Below are positions 33,341-44,912 of a stretch of 64,000 bases of DNA, one piece after another. The position numbers were made by a program, and so were the translations under genes. Below the pieces are notes generated by a model. That model saw only the letters and a program-made list of their open reading frames with translations, did not search any database and was not told where the DNA came from. The first letter of the stretch is position 1. The number at the start of each line of letters is the position of its first letter. Location: the NCBI GenBank assembly GCA_949752735.1, contig OX457041.1, positions 26,993,705-27,057,704 on the forward strand, read 5' to 3'. Source of the DNA: Lumbricus terrestris (Eukaryota; Annelida; Clitellata; Crassiclitellata; Lumbricidae).

Positions 33341-35698
33341 TGTGATGTTTATATACTATCTATATAATTATACATATTATGTATATCTAAAGCACTTAGC
33401 TAAGTTACTTTGTATTATGTCATCATGTTTGTGACACCATTGTGTATTTATCTAGAGAATGGCAATTTTAATCTGCAATTAAGGACTGTAATTATAAATG
33501 TGATACATGAACACTCGAATCTGGTAATTGTATTTATTTTCTAGTGTGTGTCGTTTCACAAAGATTATTTACAACTAGATATGAAGCCTAACATTTATGA
33601 TGTGGTAGAGATATTCTCAGCCAAACACTGCAAACAGGCGCTTTTGCAGAAACTCCAACAACCTAAGCTAGAGACAGTAAATACTATCACGCAAAGCCGC
33701 ATTAGGTCACGGGCATCACTTTCGTCAAAAAATAAGATCACCTTTAAGTTGACCCATAAAGAAAATGTGTAAATTAAAGATTAATGCAGCTTAACCATAA
33801 ACTTATTACCATAAATACCGTAATTGCTTACTTTTGATCAAGTGGAAGGAGTAGTATGGTAAGCATGATAAGTTGGTCAGGCAGGTGTTGTGGCCTTTGA
33901 CTGGCAATTGTGTACATGGCTAGTATTGTGAACCTTCAACTGTTTGTCGGGCAGACCTGATTCAAAGCTAGCTATGCAAATGTGATTTGAAGCTAGATAT
34001 GCAAATGTGGTAGACCTAAGTCTGGCAAATTATGTTAATGACAAATGCGAGGGGCACATCTGCTTGTTTGGGTTCTACAGACTACAGAAATGAACTGTTT
34101 CAATACGTACAGAATTTTTAAATGTGTGCATATCAGTGATACACCATGGAAAGCTAATTTGTTGCCTATTCCCAGAGTTTGATTCTGGTGTCTGTATGCA
34201 GTTGATCCAAGTCCAGGGAGTTCTTGCATTAGTTTTGCGACACCACTTGAGCATTTTAACAGGAAATAATACGTTTGGCTTCTTGTTACTACATCACTTG
34301 GTACGAAACCTGTATGTTTAAATCATTCGTAATGCTTTTTTGTGACATTAAAATTTCCGGTCATTCTTGGTGAGCATTGATGGATGTGTTTAGTTTAATG
34401 GTAGCACAAAAACAGAAGATGGCATGGACGCAGGGTCACCTCTGGCTCTGCTCCAAAGGTCGCTTCTTGCTATCATTCGCCACCAGATGGCAATGGTAAA
34501 ATGAGCAGCAGGACATGATGACACCTTGCATTGCTGCCAAACAGTTAAAATCGACTGCTCTAATTACTTCTGATCATCTGCTCATGCTATGAATAATTGA
34601 ACAAATCATACTACGTTCACTGCAGTTTGAAATAGTAAACGTAGATATATTATTATTGTATTCAACAAGTTCTAAGCAGAATTTCCAATGCTAAGCGAAC
34701 ACCGTAGTTGAAAATATGTTACAAGATAAGTGTCAGATGGAACTTGAAACCACTCGTACATCAATGACAGCCTGTGATTGAGAAGGATGCTTATTGCTTA
34801 CCTTGCTCTAGATGTCTAGAACTCTAGATGGTGCATTTTTTTCAATGAATACATCATGTCTGCTCCTTGCAGGTTGCACCACATGTATCTTACCATGTCG
34901 TAGGCCTATATATATATATATATATATATAGGTTTATATTGCACCTTTTGCAGAATGACTCTTCTCTGATGGATGTAGGTTTTCTGTGACTGCAAGTAAG
35001 CAAGAAAATAAGTAAGTAAGTAAGCAAATAAATAAGTGGGCAGGATGGAAGAATTGCAGAATTGTGGATAGGGAATAAAGAAGCAATATACATACATGTA
35101 CATTGATTTTATATAGACGAATGTAAAACCTTTATTCTTTTGTAATTCTTTAAGCTTATTTGTTTTCTGTTGTTCTTTTTTCTTTTCATTTATTAATAAT
35201 TATAGACTATTGATGAGGTAATTATGGCAGACAGTAGTGCATAAAAGTATGTTATAGGCTTTATGTGTCAATGTCATAATTATGTACAAATGGGTTACAT
35301 TAACTGTACAGCCACCATGTAACTGAATATCCGATTTAAGGAGGCATATGGACAATGCAACATAAGTTAGTTAGCATGAGGTGCCGGGGAAGTTCGTAAC
35401 TCGCCTGCTCAACACGTTAGCCATTCAGCTACTGTGCTGTATAAATAGCTCTGTCACATGCTAAGGCTTTATCAACAAAACGACTATCTGTGATCGGATC
35501 CGATGTTGTCATCCCTGCTTCTCATGATTGTAGAGTAGACCCTTCAGTCTTGGAGAGGAGATGGCACTTTATGCAGCCTTCTGCAGGGTCAATAGGTGCA
35601 AGGAGGCCTTGGAATATTAGGCCTACTGCCATCAATGAATGCCTCTCTGTGCCTATTGTGCCCCATGAGCATTGCATGCTGTCTGTTTTGTATAGGTT
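33341..35698. other. Gene-free stretch
   Basis: Holds a (TA)n array at about 34908-34930. A 74-codon frame at 33548-33772 follows a possible acceptor (TTTTCTAG) but has no recognised homology and is not called. Confidence 0.45.
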
Positions 35699-35904
35699 GT
35701 GGGGTGCGGTGGTGTAGTGGGTATGTTCGTTGCCTTGCAGCCAAATAGTTGCAGGTTCAAATCCACCTCAAGTCGCGACGCGCAGGGACCTTGGGCAAGT
35801 CCTTCACTTGCAATTGCTCAGCGCTTCGGCGTGAAACTTCGATGCAGTATCCGCCCTGTAGTCGGGAGCGCCTCTGAGTAGGAAGCTTGAAGGGGCGCTA
35901 TAAC
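35699..35904 (+). mobile_element. tRNA-derived SINE, full length (copy 3)
   Basis: It has the A box region (GGTGGTGTAGTGGGTATG), B box GGTTCAAATCC, the body CTTGGGCAAGTCCTTCACTT, then the tail TCGGGAGCGCCTCTGAGTAG and GGGGCGCTATAAC. The tail is nearly identical to the 3' end of the LINE at 24413-24455. Confidence 0.9.
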
Positions 35905-36668
35905 AGTTGCTCATACAAATCGTAGTATTTAGGATTTAGACCTATCATCACCTATGTCTTTTGTGATTTGTGTCAGTCCATACCTACTTCGTCTCTCGCA
36001 GTTGTAGTCTATGTTTGGAACGTTGAAGATGCATCCTATATTATTGGGAACCAGACATATGACCTCCTCTTCCTACTTCGTCACACGATTTCCCATCGGC
36101 TGGGTTTTGTCAGTGCTGTAATTTAGCAGTTAATTGCTATTATTCGAGTTTGTATTTCCCCTTCTGTGTGGGTGATATGGTGAGCGGACTTATGTTTATA
36201 TAGTACTTTATATTGGAGTCTTGTCTGGAGCTCCTGATGTTGAGAGAACATTGGAAGCTTGTATATAATTTTTATAACATACATTGGCTTAGGTTCCATT
36301 GTTATGTTTATGCCAGTTGAAATTGGATTGCTGAAACTCTTTTAAGTTAATGTTGATTGAAACATGCAATAAACGAGATACTACATTCATAATGCACGTT
36401 ACTACCTTCTGAAGACTCATTGTTATCGTCGTCATCAATCATCATCATCATCTGTTCCTGTCCATATGTGTCCACTGGACCACTGCACAGTTGAATGCTT
36501 CTTATTGGACAAACATATCAGTCTTTCCCTGTCAGAGTCAACGTTGTGAATGTCTGTTTGCACGTTCTTCTATCTCTGACCAACGTTTTCCTCTTCTCCT
36601 GCATTTCACAATATTGCCCAGTAATGCATGCATTATTCTTTTCATCTTGTTCACTTGTTGTTGTTCAT

Positions 36669-36671
<3 letters not shown>

Positions 36672-36733
<62 letters not shown>
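36672..36733. repeat. (TG)n microsatellite
   Basis: A pure TG array; Cys/Val and His/Thr frames are artefacts. Confidence 0.95.
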
Positions 36734-36837
36734 CCGCACTCAGCACGCTTGCATGCGTGCGTGCGTACGTGAGAGAGCCTTGCCTCTGTCTGAGAGATCC
36801 CCATTTATTAGGTCTTATTAGATTATAATTATGCAGT

Positions 36838-37045
36838 CTTCATCAGGACTTTTTTAACGTGCAGCTGAACACAAAATTTGCAGTTCTAAATGGATTTGTG
36901 CAGTTGTTGAAGCACTTCTGTACAGTTAAAACTAGCCAAGAAAGTCATTGTCCTCCGATTGGAAGTAATTTACCATGGAGGAAGGGAAAGGAAAGAAGGG
37001 GTTGTGCAGTTCTAGAAATTCCTTAAAAACAGCCCTGGTCTTCAT
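36838..37045 (+). repeat. Dispersed 200-bp repeat, copy 1
   Basis: Similar over about 200 bp to 49930-50130. Shared blocks include TTTGCAGTTCTAAATGGA, TTGTGCAGTTGT, CCATGGAGGA and TTGTGCAGTTCTA. It ends about 90 bp upstream of the CARD-gene start codon. Confidence 0.75.
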
Positions 37046-37136
37046 GTTTTCTGTTTGTGATTTTTGTTGTGTACTCTTTGATGTCGTTAACAGGTGAGCA
37101 CTTGCGTACAAAACTGTCCGACCGTCATCAGTCGAA

Positions 37137-37268
37137 ATGAAGCAGGAATTCCTACGCCGGCTGCAAATACATCGCGACAGACTTGTGAAGGAGATTGACA
37201 CGCTCGGCATCTGGACTCTTCTCTACCAAGATGAGGTCATCACTAGGCACCATGTCGACATGTGCAAG
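37137..37268 (+). CDS. CARD gene exon 1: first half of the CARD
   Basis: Encodes 44 residues starting [16 protein letters not shown] and ending VDMCK at donor CAAG|GTACGA. The helix pattern [18 protein letters not shown] matches CARD helices 1-3. The upstream TTAACAG (to 37093) is a plausible acceptor for a 5' UTR exon. Confidence 0.72.
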
Positions 37269-39419
37269 GTACGATGGCTGCACAATATTGGTGCTTACAC
37301 CCATCTTTTATCTTCGTACAGTCCCTTCTAGCCATCCGCTTATTCAAATTTCATGCACAGATTTTTTTGAAAGTGTTAAGTTTAGGTATTTGTGGTATCA
37401 TTCTGAGAATTATAGAAAGGTAACTGGGGGGTGGGTGTGGGTCCGACTATAATGAACATGGAGATGGGGGTGAACAGAAGACACTTAACCATGGACCCTG
37501 AGAAAGACAAAGGGATTGAACTCCCTCAACAGACAATGCCTCACCATCAATTCGCACCCTGTACTTTTCCACTAGTGTTTCCATCTAGTTATAAAGGTAG
37601 CAAGGGTAGTTCCCCCTTTAAAATCTTGAGAAAACAATGAATTAAAGCTCTATTATAGACCTATTTTGGTGAATTCTCTTATTTCTCAAAGTGCTTTTGA
37701 ACAATTGCTTAGCTAGATTAATGAAATACTTATACGCAAATGAACTTATTATTACCTAAGCAGCTTGACTCTGACAAGATCACTCCGCATTCATGACATT
37801 ACTGGATAATTAGCCTTCAAAAAATTTCTCTTTCTGTGGACATAAATGAATTCTCTCGAGCACCATTCTTTGATTTGTGGAAAGCTTTCGATAACAGTGG
37901 GTCACAAAATCATATTAGACAAACTTGAACATTACGGTGCAACAGGTATTAATTGTTGATACTTGTAGTTCTCTGAATATCTTCAGAGTAGATCATAAAA
38001 TGTCTAGGACTACTTTTTAGTCCATATGTTTATCAACAAGCCGCCAAGCGTTATACTTTTGGAGTACCATTATAATTAGGTTCTATTTGGAGTTTGTGTG
38101 CTGATGACACTGAAGTATGTCAGATTTATAATCTTTAGTCACCATTTTTGAAGAGCCAACCACGAATTATAAATCATTGCATGTCTGTATGTGGCTTTCG
38201 TATCTCAGCTTTCATAGAGTACATTTTGATGCTTTAATGGATGAACTGTCTTGATTTCCCATACATTTTAATACGTGCTTGTCGTTAAATGGTTAAGCAC
38301 CTCTCAGAGGCACTGTAAAAATGGCTGCCTATTAAATGGATTTAAACAAGGGCCTTAAAGAGAAGTCTACATTGGCAAGTAGGTGCAAATGTTCGCAACC
38401 TATTTGCAGGACAGCTGAATTTTCTAAAGCAGATGTAGGCCTAATCCAAGGAAGACCAATGAATCTTCCAGGCAGCAGAACTAAACAATTGATGATCCGC
38501 ATATTCAGTGCATCCATTCTATGTGCGCCTGCAACTATATAATTATGTACCTGTATGTATGGCTTGTGTGCATGCATGTATGTATTTCGTGGTATATTTT
38601 AGTGGTTATATAGAAAATATTTTAAATGTTTTAATAGTTAAACTCTCAAATATGCTGCGATTTGGCAATCTGGATTCCAGTTACACTATAATATGTTGAC
38701 AATAATATTTATTAGTATTGTCGTTTGTTCCTCAGAAAGAAGAAATTAGAGCACAAGAAAAACGGTCCTCTGTTTCCATTTGTCATGTCATGTCACATCG
38801 CCATTGTCGCTTTACGACGGTTGGCTGCATGAAGGGACCATTACTGTCCAATGTCTCCTGTCGTGAGCCGCTTTCAATAAGCAAATGTCCACAAGACCAG
38901 TTCGTTTAATAAATAAATAAATAATTAATTAATTTTAATATTGAACTGTCCTCTGGGACGACTTTAATACGCGTTTTTTGCTTGTGTACTAATTTCTTCT
39001 TTTCCTGAGAGAGTATAATATTTTGATATAAAATAATCATGGTAGTTTTTTCCAACGTCAATCACTCGCTTTCTCTCGTTGGATGATTTTCAGTCTATGT
39101 CGACCGCTTCCGAGCAGCTGGAGAGCCTTCTCGACACACTGGAAAAGCGAGATGACGTCTGCTTTGCAAAGTTCTGTAACGTCGTTCGACACAATAATCC
39201 AGAACTCGTTAGAAGCTATCTTGAACGAGATGCCAATGAAGAAGAGAACACAGGTGATGTCTGTCTCTTTGTCAGTCTGTCTGTCTCTGTCTGGATGTCT
39301 GTCTCTCTCTCTCTCTCTTTTTCTCGCTCTTCCTGTCTCTCTCTGTCTGTCTGTCTCTCTGTCTGGATGTCTGTCTTTCTGTATCTCTCTCTCTCTCTCT
39401 CTGTCTATCTCTCTCTGTC

Positions 39420-39450
<31 letters not shown>

Positions 39451-39451
39451 T

Positions 39452-39482
<31 letters not shown>

Positions 39483-41030
39483 GTCTCTTTCTCTCTCACT
39501 CTGTGTTTGACTGCACATCTTCACTAGCTCCCTCTCTCTGCCCATATACAATTCAAAGTTCTTGTTTTGGTTCTAAGTCTCAGTTGGATATTGCTCCAAA
39601 GTATCTCTGTGATTTCATGCTTCTGCCATTTCACTGCGTCTTCTTAGATCCTCTGTCTTTGGGTGTGTGGGACTGTGGGTGGATGTGTGTGTATGGGCGT
39701 GTGTGTGGAACTGTGTGTGTGGGACGGTGGGTGGATGTGTGTGTGTTGGTGTGTGTGTGTGTGGGGGGAGGGGGTGTGGGTGCCAGTCTGTCTAATGGGT
39801 CTATTTGAACATATATCTGCTGTATGCTGCTGTCTCTCGTGGTATCTTTTGTTTGGTCTGAGTCTTCTCATTGTCTTTCTGCATGTGTTAATTCCACTCT
39901 CTCTCTCTGTCTCTGTCTGTTGCTGATTGTCTGTGTATCTGTTGTCTGTTTGTATATATGACTTTATGTCTGTTTTATATGTTTGGCAAGATGGAGACGA
40001 AACTTCTTCTGTGGGCTCATCATTTCCCACGCGAGAATTGCAATGCCAGGCTGAGAATCTCGAGAGGCAAAACAAAAAGCTTCGAGGGAAACTGGAACGA
40101 GTGACAAAGATGCGAAGGTGGATGGAGAAGGACACCGAAAACAGCCAGATCCTGGAAAAGCACGAGGAACAAAACCTTAAGGATGTTGACGCCAATATTG
40201 CGGGCAACCAGAGGAAATACAAGAATCGCCTTTTTGAGCTGACGCCACGCAGAGCACACCGGAAGAAGCGAGAGGATGAGACGGAGAGGCTGAGGCAAGA
40301 GCGCAAGGACCTCGAGGAAGAGCTGGCTCAGACTGTCAAAGATATTCGCAGACTCGAAATGGAACTGGAAACGTTATCCAGGAGCAATGTTGACCTCAAA
40401 GCAGAACTGGGGACAGTTAAGAAAACAAATGTCGATAAAATAGGTGATGCTTTTTGCATTTCATTAATTTCTTCAATCAGTTATTTGTTTATTCATTCAT
40501 TTCTTTGTTTCTTTCATCATCTATTCATTAATTCGTTGTTTTGTTGATATGTTCATTCATTTGCTGTTTCGACCATGCTTTCACTCTTTCGTTATATTCT
40601 TAATATGTATTGACCTTTCTCTAGTCGTTTTCTCCAGTGTTCCATGTTTTCCTTTCTTCCATGCTTCTTTCATTTATTCATTCCTTTATTTGTTCATTGG
40701 ATATTGAATTTTTATTTATTCATTCATTCATTCACTTAACCAGCCATCCCTCCATCCATTCATCAATCCATTCTTCTTTTCATTCATCATTCCATACGTT
40801 CAGTTTTTTTTTATTCCCTTTATGTCTCGTGAAAATTCACATAATTTATTCCTTCCAAAAGATGATCATTTGCATAGAATCCATAGATGTACAGTTGTAC
40901 ACTTATTTTTTAGATAAATGTATTTTGCTCATTCCACAGCAGTGCATCTGCACTTACTTTCTTTACATATGCAGGCGGAATAAGTACGCTATTTTTTGAT
41001 AATGTATTTGACTATATATATATATATGTA

Positions 41031-41073
<43 letters not shown>

Positions 41074-44000
41074 TGTACACGTAAGCGATTCCAGTAGGTA
41101 ATGTACAGCCGCCCTATGGTGATGGTAGTGGAAGTAGTAGTAGTTGTGATGATAATATTATACTTTAATTCATAATTTTTTTAATGAATTTTGTATTCCA
41201 TCATGTTTTTTTTATTCGTTTGATAATTCATTGAAACATTCATTTATGGATCCACCAAATTCCACCCATTACTATAATTGATGAGTTGCTTTCATTTTCC
41301 TTCGACAGATGGATGCCAGGGCTCCATTGGTTTGTCCATCCTGTCCCTTCTTCCGCCTCAGGACCTGGAGCGCCTCGACAGGAATCAGTCGTTCGTGACG
41401 GAAGCTTGTGGTGACATGAATCAGCGGGAGCTTCTTCCGCTGTTGGCATCCTTGAACTGCATCACGAGGGTCCAGCGGAAGACCCTCGATCTGAGCGAGG
41501 ACGTCCAGCTGCTCCTCAACACGATCCGGTCCTTCAGTCCTGCCAACTACGACTCGTTTCTTTTCTGTCTGAGGAAGCTGGACCACGTCCACATCGCTGA
41601 CCTGCTCGACTATGGTGGAGGTAGCCTACTTGTATTCTCATATATTCATGGCCAGTGTCACGGGATATTCTATCCCCCCTAAAGCTATCTGGGGGATGAC
41701 TGAATCTATTCCCTGGATGGAATAATACTGGTTCTAGATAGAATAAACTATTCTATCCCCCAATGTGTAATTGTAATGAAAATGCGTGTTATTGATCAGG
41801 TTATTCTGTATTTGAAAGTTACTCTAATTTTTCTACGTGTTCTAAGCAATGTTCAAAGCAAGACATATCGAATTTAGGTCGTGACTCTAAGTGTTCTTAA
41901 GTATTCTAAATGTTCTCAGTGTTCTAAAAACAAAGTAGACAAATGGTTTTTAATATAGATGACTGATCTTGTCTTCTACAACCTTGTTGATTTTTATTTC
42001 AGTTGCGATTAAATTAAATGTTGTGGTGAAGAAATTGGACGAGGATGCGAAGAGAAGAAACCCAATCGCTCGACTGAACGATCTGTCGAACAGAGAAACG
42101 ATGAACAAGGCATTAGAGCGTTGCAAAGTGAAGTTCATCCGTGCGCGACTCGCTCATCCAACCGAGGACATGTCGATCGAGATGTGGGTCTGGTGCCAAA
42201 CGGAGAACAGCCTGAGGGTGCTGAACGGTGCACTCGCATCTCCCAAGGATCTTCTTAAGCAGCTGGTGACTGCCTTTGAAGCCCTGGGAATTGTGCAGAG
42301 TGGTTTTTTCGTGGGGATGTTTCAGTCTTCGGGAAAACCAGTTTCTGTGACCGCTGACCAGAAACAGTTTACAGGAACGTTCTGTAAGTGTTTCTTCTTT
42401 CTTTAGACTAGCAGCAACTAAATATTGCCATTGTTGTAAAGAGACAATTACTCAAGCCTACTATCCACGTTTGACAAAATGGCTTAATTGTTGCTCCCAA
42501 TTCCACCCTGTCGCCTTGATCTCCTCTCTACCCAATCCTTCATTTATCGACTATCTTTCCTGACCAGTGTTCCCTCACCCTGTTGATCGTGCTGCTATAT
42601 GTGACAATTCCTCATTCTAAGTAACACCAGAAGTGTCAAGCCACTGCTCTATTCTTAAGTCGTTCTTCTGTGGAGAATGTGTTGTTGATTGGCACGCTAG
42701 ATGAGCCATATGTCTTGATAGGTCTTTTGGTCTGCATGTGGATTTGCATAAACATTTATTTTTTTAGAATATTTGATAATAGTGTTGTTTTGAGGTTTCA
42801 AAAGTTTGAATGTTAGACTAAACAAAAAATTTAAATCGTAAAATTCACCAAACTTCTAAAGTGCCACTCGAAGGCCAATATTCATGAGCAATGCAAAATG
42901 TAGGTAGTGGACATTTAGTGACTAATGTCCAACTGAGTTTTAAGTTGTTGTAAGCATTTGTATCTATTGCAGCGTTTCCCAAAGTGGGTTCCACGGAACT
43001 CTAGGAGGCTTCATGAGAATATCTGATAATAATTAATAATGTTGTTTGGATGATGTTCTGTTGCGTTGTTACTCAAACTCGTAGGTTTGCATGAGAAATT
43101 TTTATTTAAGTTATTTTTAATCTAATTTGCATGGATTAGAGCTGTAGCCTGTATTATATGGATAGTTGTATACTGCAACAACAATGATGTATAGAAGTCA
43201 ACTAGGTGCTGCACTTGACATAAGAATCCAACTGAATAGCATCAAATGGATCATAAAATATAATTATGTCATAAGGAGAAACAATAGCACCATTCACATT
43301 AAAACCTCCCACATTCCTATAATTTGCACAATTAATATAGTAATTGATTTATTTTTCAAGTGGTTATTTTATAAATCGATCAGTGTAAATATAACTAATT
43401 AAATTAATAAATCAGCTTGTTGCATGCATCATAAATCTGGAATTAAATAGCAACGTAAGTGAATAATGAAGAAAGTAAAGAACTGAATTGTTCGTTTGTA
43501 CGTTGATGATTAGGTCCATACCTGCCCTACGGACACATTGTCCGAAAGGTGGAGCGACATACCCCAGAGGACGGACAACGGTCAGCCATCACAGGAGTGG
43601 CTTTCTTGAATGACCGCGCTTACGTCGTCTCCAGCGGGTCCAGTTCGATCCAGGTTTTCCAGTCTGGCACTCCAGGCTTCAACTCCCTACCGGAAGTACA
43701 CGTTCGCGGTCTTCACAATCCGGTGGACATGTGCGCCGGTGCAGACTCGATCTACATCCTTGAGCGCGAGAACGAATGCATCTGGAAGGTGTCAGCCTCT
43801 GAAGTCTCGACGTCAACTCCTCCAGAGGTGGTACGCTTTGACGAGGTCATGGCGCAGGCGATGTCACTTACACCGGATGGACACCTGATGCTGACCGTTC
43901 GTGGTGTTCCAAGTTCTCTGGTCATCTGCCGGACATCGGACGGTACGGCCATCCGTGATATTACCCTTCCTGGTGGAATGGGCGCCCTGTGGCACGGACT

Positions 44001-44442
44001 GGGGACAGTGCAGGGAGACTTCGTCGTTAGCCACCGACGGGGCGAGGCCCACCAGTTGTCGAAGATTCAGGGTGCGTCTGGGACGCTCTGCAACAGCTAC
44101 ACCGGATGCCGTACTAGGCTGGGCCAACCTCTGATGGATACTCCTTGCCATATGACGATGGACGATGAGGGACAGATCTACGTGGCGGACCAGAAGAACC
44201 GGAGAGTCCTTATGTTCGACGCTGAGCTCCAGGTTGCGAGGGTGCTTCTGATGATTGAAGGCAGCGGCGGTGGCTGTCCGAATCGCGTCTCTTTCAACCA
44301 CGAAACGGGTCAGCTGCTCGTTGGGCTGGACAACGGAGTTGTTGAGGTGTACGCGATCAACGAATTCAAGTACCATGGGTGGGTCTGTGAGGAAATGCTT
44401 ACATGGAGACATCGATGGCATACCATCGAAAATCTCATATAG
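37137..44442 (+). CDS. CARD / coiled-coil / CARD-like / NHL-type propeller protein, six exons
   Basis: Exons 37137-37268, 39094-39253, 39991-40443, 41309-41620, 42003-42383 and 43514-44442 join into one frame of 789 codons with stop. Intron 1 is phase 0 and the rest phase 1, all GT-AG. Residues 1-95 read as a CARD ([37 protein letters not shown]). Residues 110-245 are a charged coiled coil. Residues 255-350 resemble a second CARD-type helical bundle. Residues 353-478 form an alpha/beta module, possibly TRADD-N-like. Residues 480-770 form a beta-propeller with at least one clear NHL repeat ([17 protein letters not shown]). CARDs assemble into signalling filaments in innate immunity and apoptosis; propellers usually bind ligands or RNA. 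A sensor or scaffold role is inference. The start is the first Met of the CARD, with a possible UTR acceptor at 37093. The last ~25 residues may be intronic, because a GT site follows YHG. Confidence 0.78.
37850..38130 (+). mobile_element. Decayed LINE reverse transcriptase fragment in CARD-gene intron 1
   Basis: Recognisable pieces in shifting frames: DLWKAFD, then [12 protein letters not shown], then GVPL-LGSIW in place of GVPQGSILGP, then CADDTEV. Stops and frameshifts throughout. Confidence 0.6.
39094..39253 (+). CDS. CARD gene exon 2: second half of the CARD
   Basis: The acceptor is GATTTTCAG|TCTATG and the donor is ACACAG|GTGATG. Encodes [19 protein letters not shown] and [20 protein letters not shown], matching CARD helices 4-6 (LLDxLxxR...FxxFCxxL). 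Confidence 0.82.
39257..39500. repeat. (TCTC/TCTG)n microsatellite
   Basis: A pyrimidine-rich array immediately after the exon 2 donor. The long Ser/Leu/Cys frames are artefacts. Confidence 0.95.
39540..39660 (+). mobile_element. Small LINE fragment in CARD-gene intron 2
   Basis: [12 protein letters not shown] translation and the AAGTATCTCTGTGATTT region parallel the LINE fragment at 15870-16280 (IQFKVLILVL, APKYMYLCD). Short and frameshifted. Confidence 0.5.
39991..40443 (+). CDS. CARD gene exon 3: coiled coil
   Basis: The acceptor is TTTGGCAAG|ATGGAG and the donor is AAAATAG|GTGATG. About 130 residues rich in Glu, Lys, Arg, Leu and Gln with heptad-like spacing ([34 protein letters not shown]). 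It probably mediates self-association, as the coiled coils next to CARDs do in the CARD9/11 family. Confidence 0.82.
41020..41072. repeat. (TA)n microsatellite
   Basis: A TA array with a short TATGTGTG interruption in intron 3 of the CARD gene. Confidence 0.9.
41309..41620 (+). CDS. CARD gene exon 4: second CARD-like helical domain
   Basis: The acceptor is CTTCGACAG|ATGGAT and the donor is GGTGGAG|GTAGCC. Encodes 104 residues with [29 protein letters not shown] and [20 protein letters not shown]. Helix spacing and the final LxxLxxxxIADLL pattern resemble a CARD; a DED or another death fold is possible. Confidence 0.8.
42003..42383 (+). CDS. CARD gene exon 5: alpha/beta module
   Basis: The acceptor is TTTATTTCAG|TTGCGA and the donor is ACGTTCT|GTAAGT. 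Encodes 127 residues: a basic helix ([16 protein letters not shown]), then a strand-helix-strand region with [17 protein letters not shown] and [14 protein letters not shown]. This recalls the TRADD-N-like modules of some invertebrate death-fold proteins, but that is an impression and not a demonstrated match. Confidence 0.78.
42969..43075 (+). mobile_element. hAT element end (Charlie-like), fragment
   Basis: CAGCGTTTCCCAAAGTGGGT followed by a CACGGAACTCTAGGAGG region resembles the ends of hAT-Charlie elements. No partner end was found. Confidence 0.45.
43514..44442 (+). CDS. CARD gene exon 6: NHL-type beta-propeller
   Basis: The acceptor is GATGATTAG|GTCCAT. Encodes 309 residues. Repeating blade units are visible: [76 protein letters not shown] (the clearest NHL repeat) and [20 protein letters not shown]. 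One large exon for the whole propeller resembles TRIM-NHL genes. The stop at 44440-44442 is followed directly by a TATG array. The GT at 44378 offers an alternative end. Confidence 0.82.
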
Positions 44443-44451
44443 TAATGATGA

Positions 44452-44518
44452 TGTATGTATGTATGTATGTATGTATGTATGTATGTATGTATGTATGTAT
44501 GTATGTACATGTATGTAT
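44452..44518. repeat. (ATGT)n microsatellite
   Basis: Starts ten bases after the CARD-gene stop codon. Met/Tyr/Val/Cys frames are artefacts. Confidence 0.95.
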
Positions 44519-44912
44519 CAATCAATCAATCAATTTTTTTATTGGTCCAGATGTGTCAAGCACACTAAGATATAAGGCAGGAAAATAGTTACATAAAGCA
44601 TAACAAGTATCACAAATTAAACAAGCAATAATCAAAGTAAGAACTAATTAGTTAACGCAAATTATAAAAAACCTTTGGGCTAGATTGGGGATACCCCCAG
44701 GAATATATAAGAAGAGATTATTTAAACCCAGTGGCTATAGGATAGAGTGATACCAGTGGGAAAAGATAACCCTAAACCTGGAGTGCGTTAAAGAGAAACT
44801 CTAAAGTACGGAATTAGGACACAAATGGAGACCCAGAAGGGAGGGAATCCCGCTAAGTAGGGCCCCCAAGTAGCTATGAATAATTCTAATTTGTACACAC
44901 CACAAATTGATG

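Noticed and set aside
33548..33772. Possible exon of 74 codons after an acceptor-like TTTTCTAG
   Set aside because: No recognisable domain, no partner exon and no frame-compatible donor or acceptor pair found nearby.
43864..44421. 185-codon minus-strand frame
   Set aside because: Antisense shadow of the propeller exon; no start context or family resemblance.
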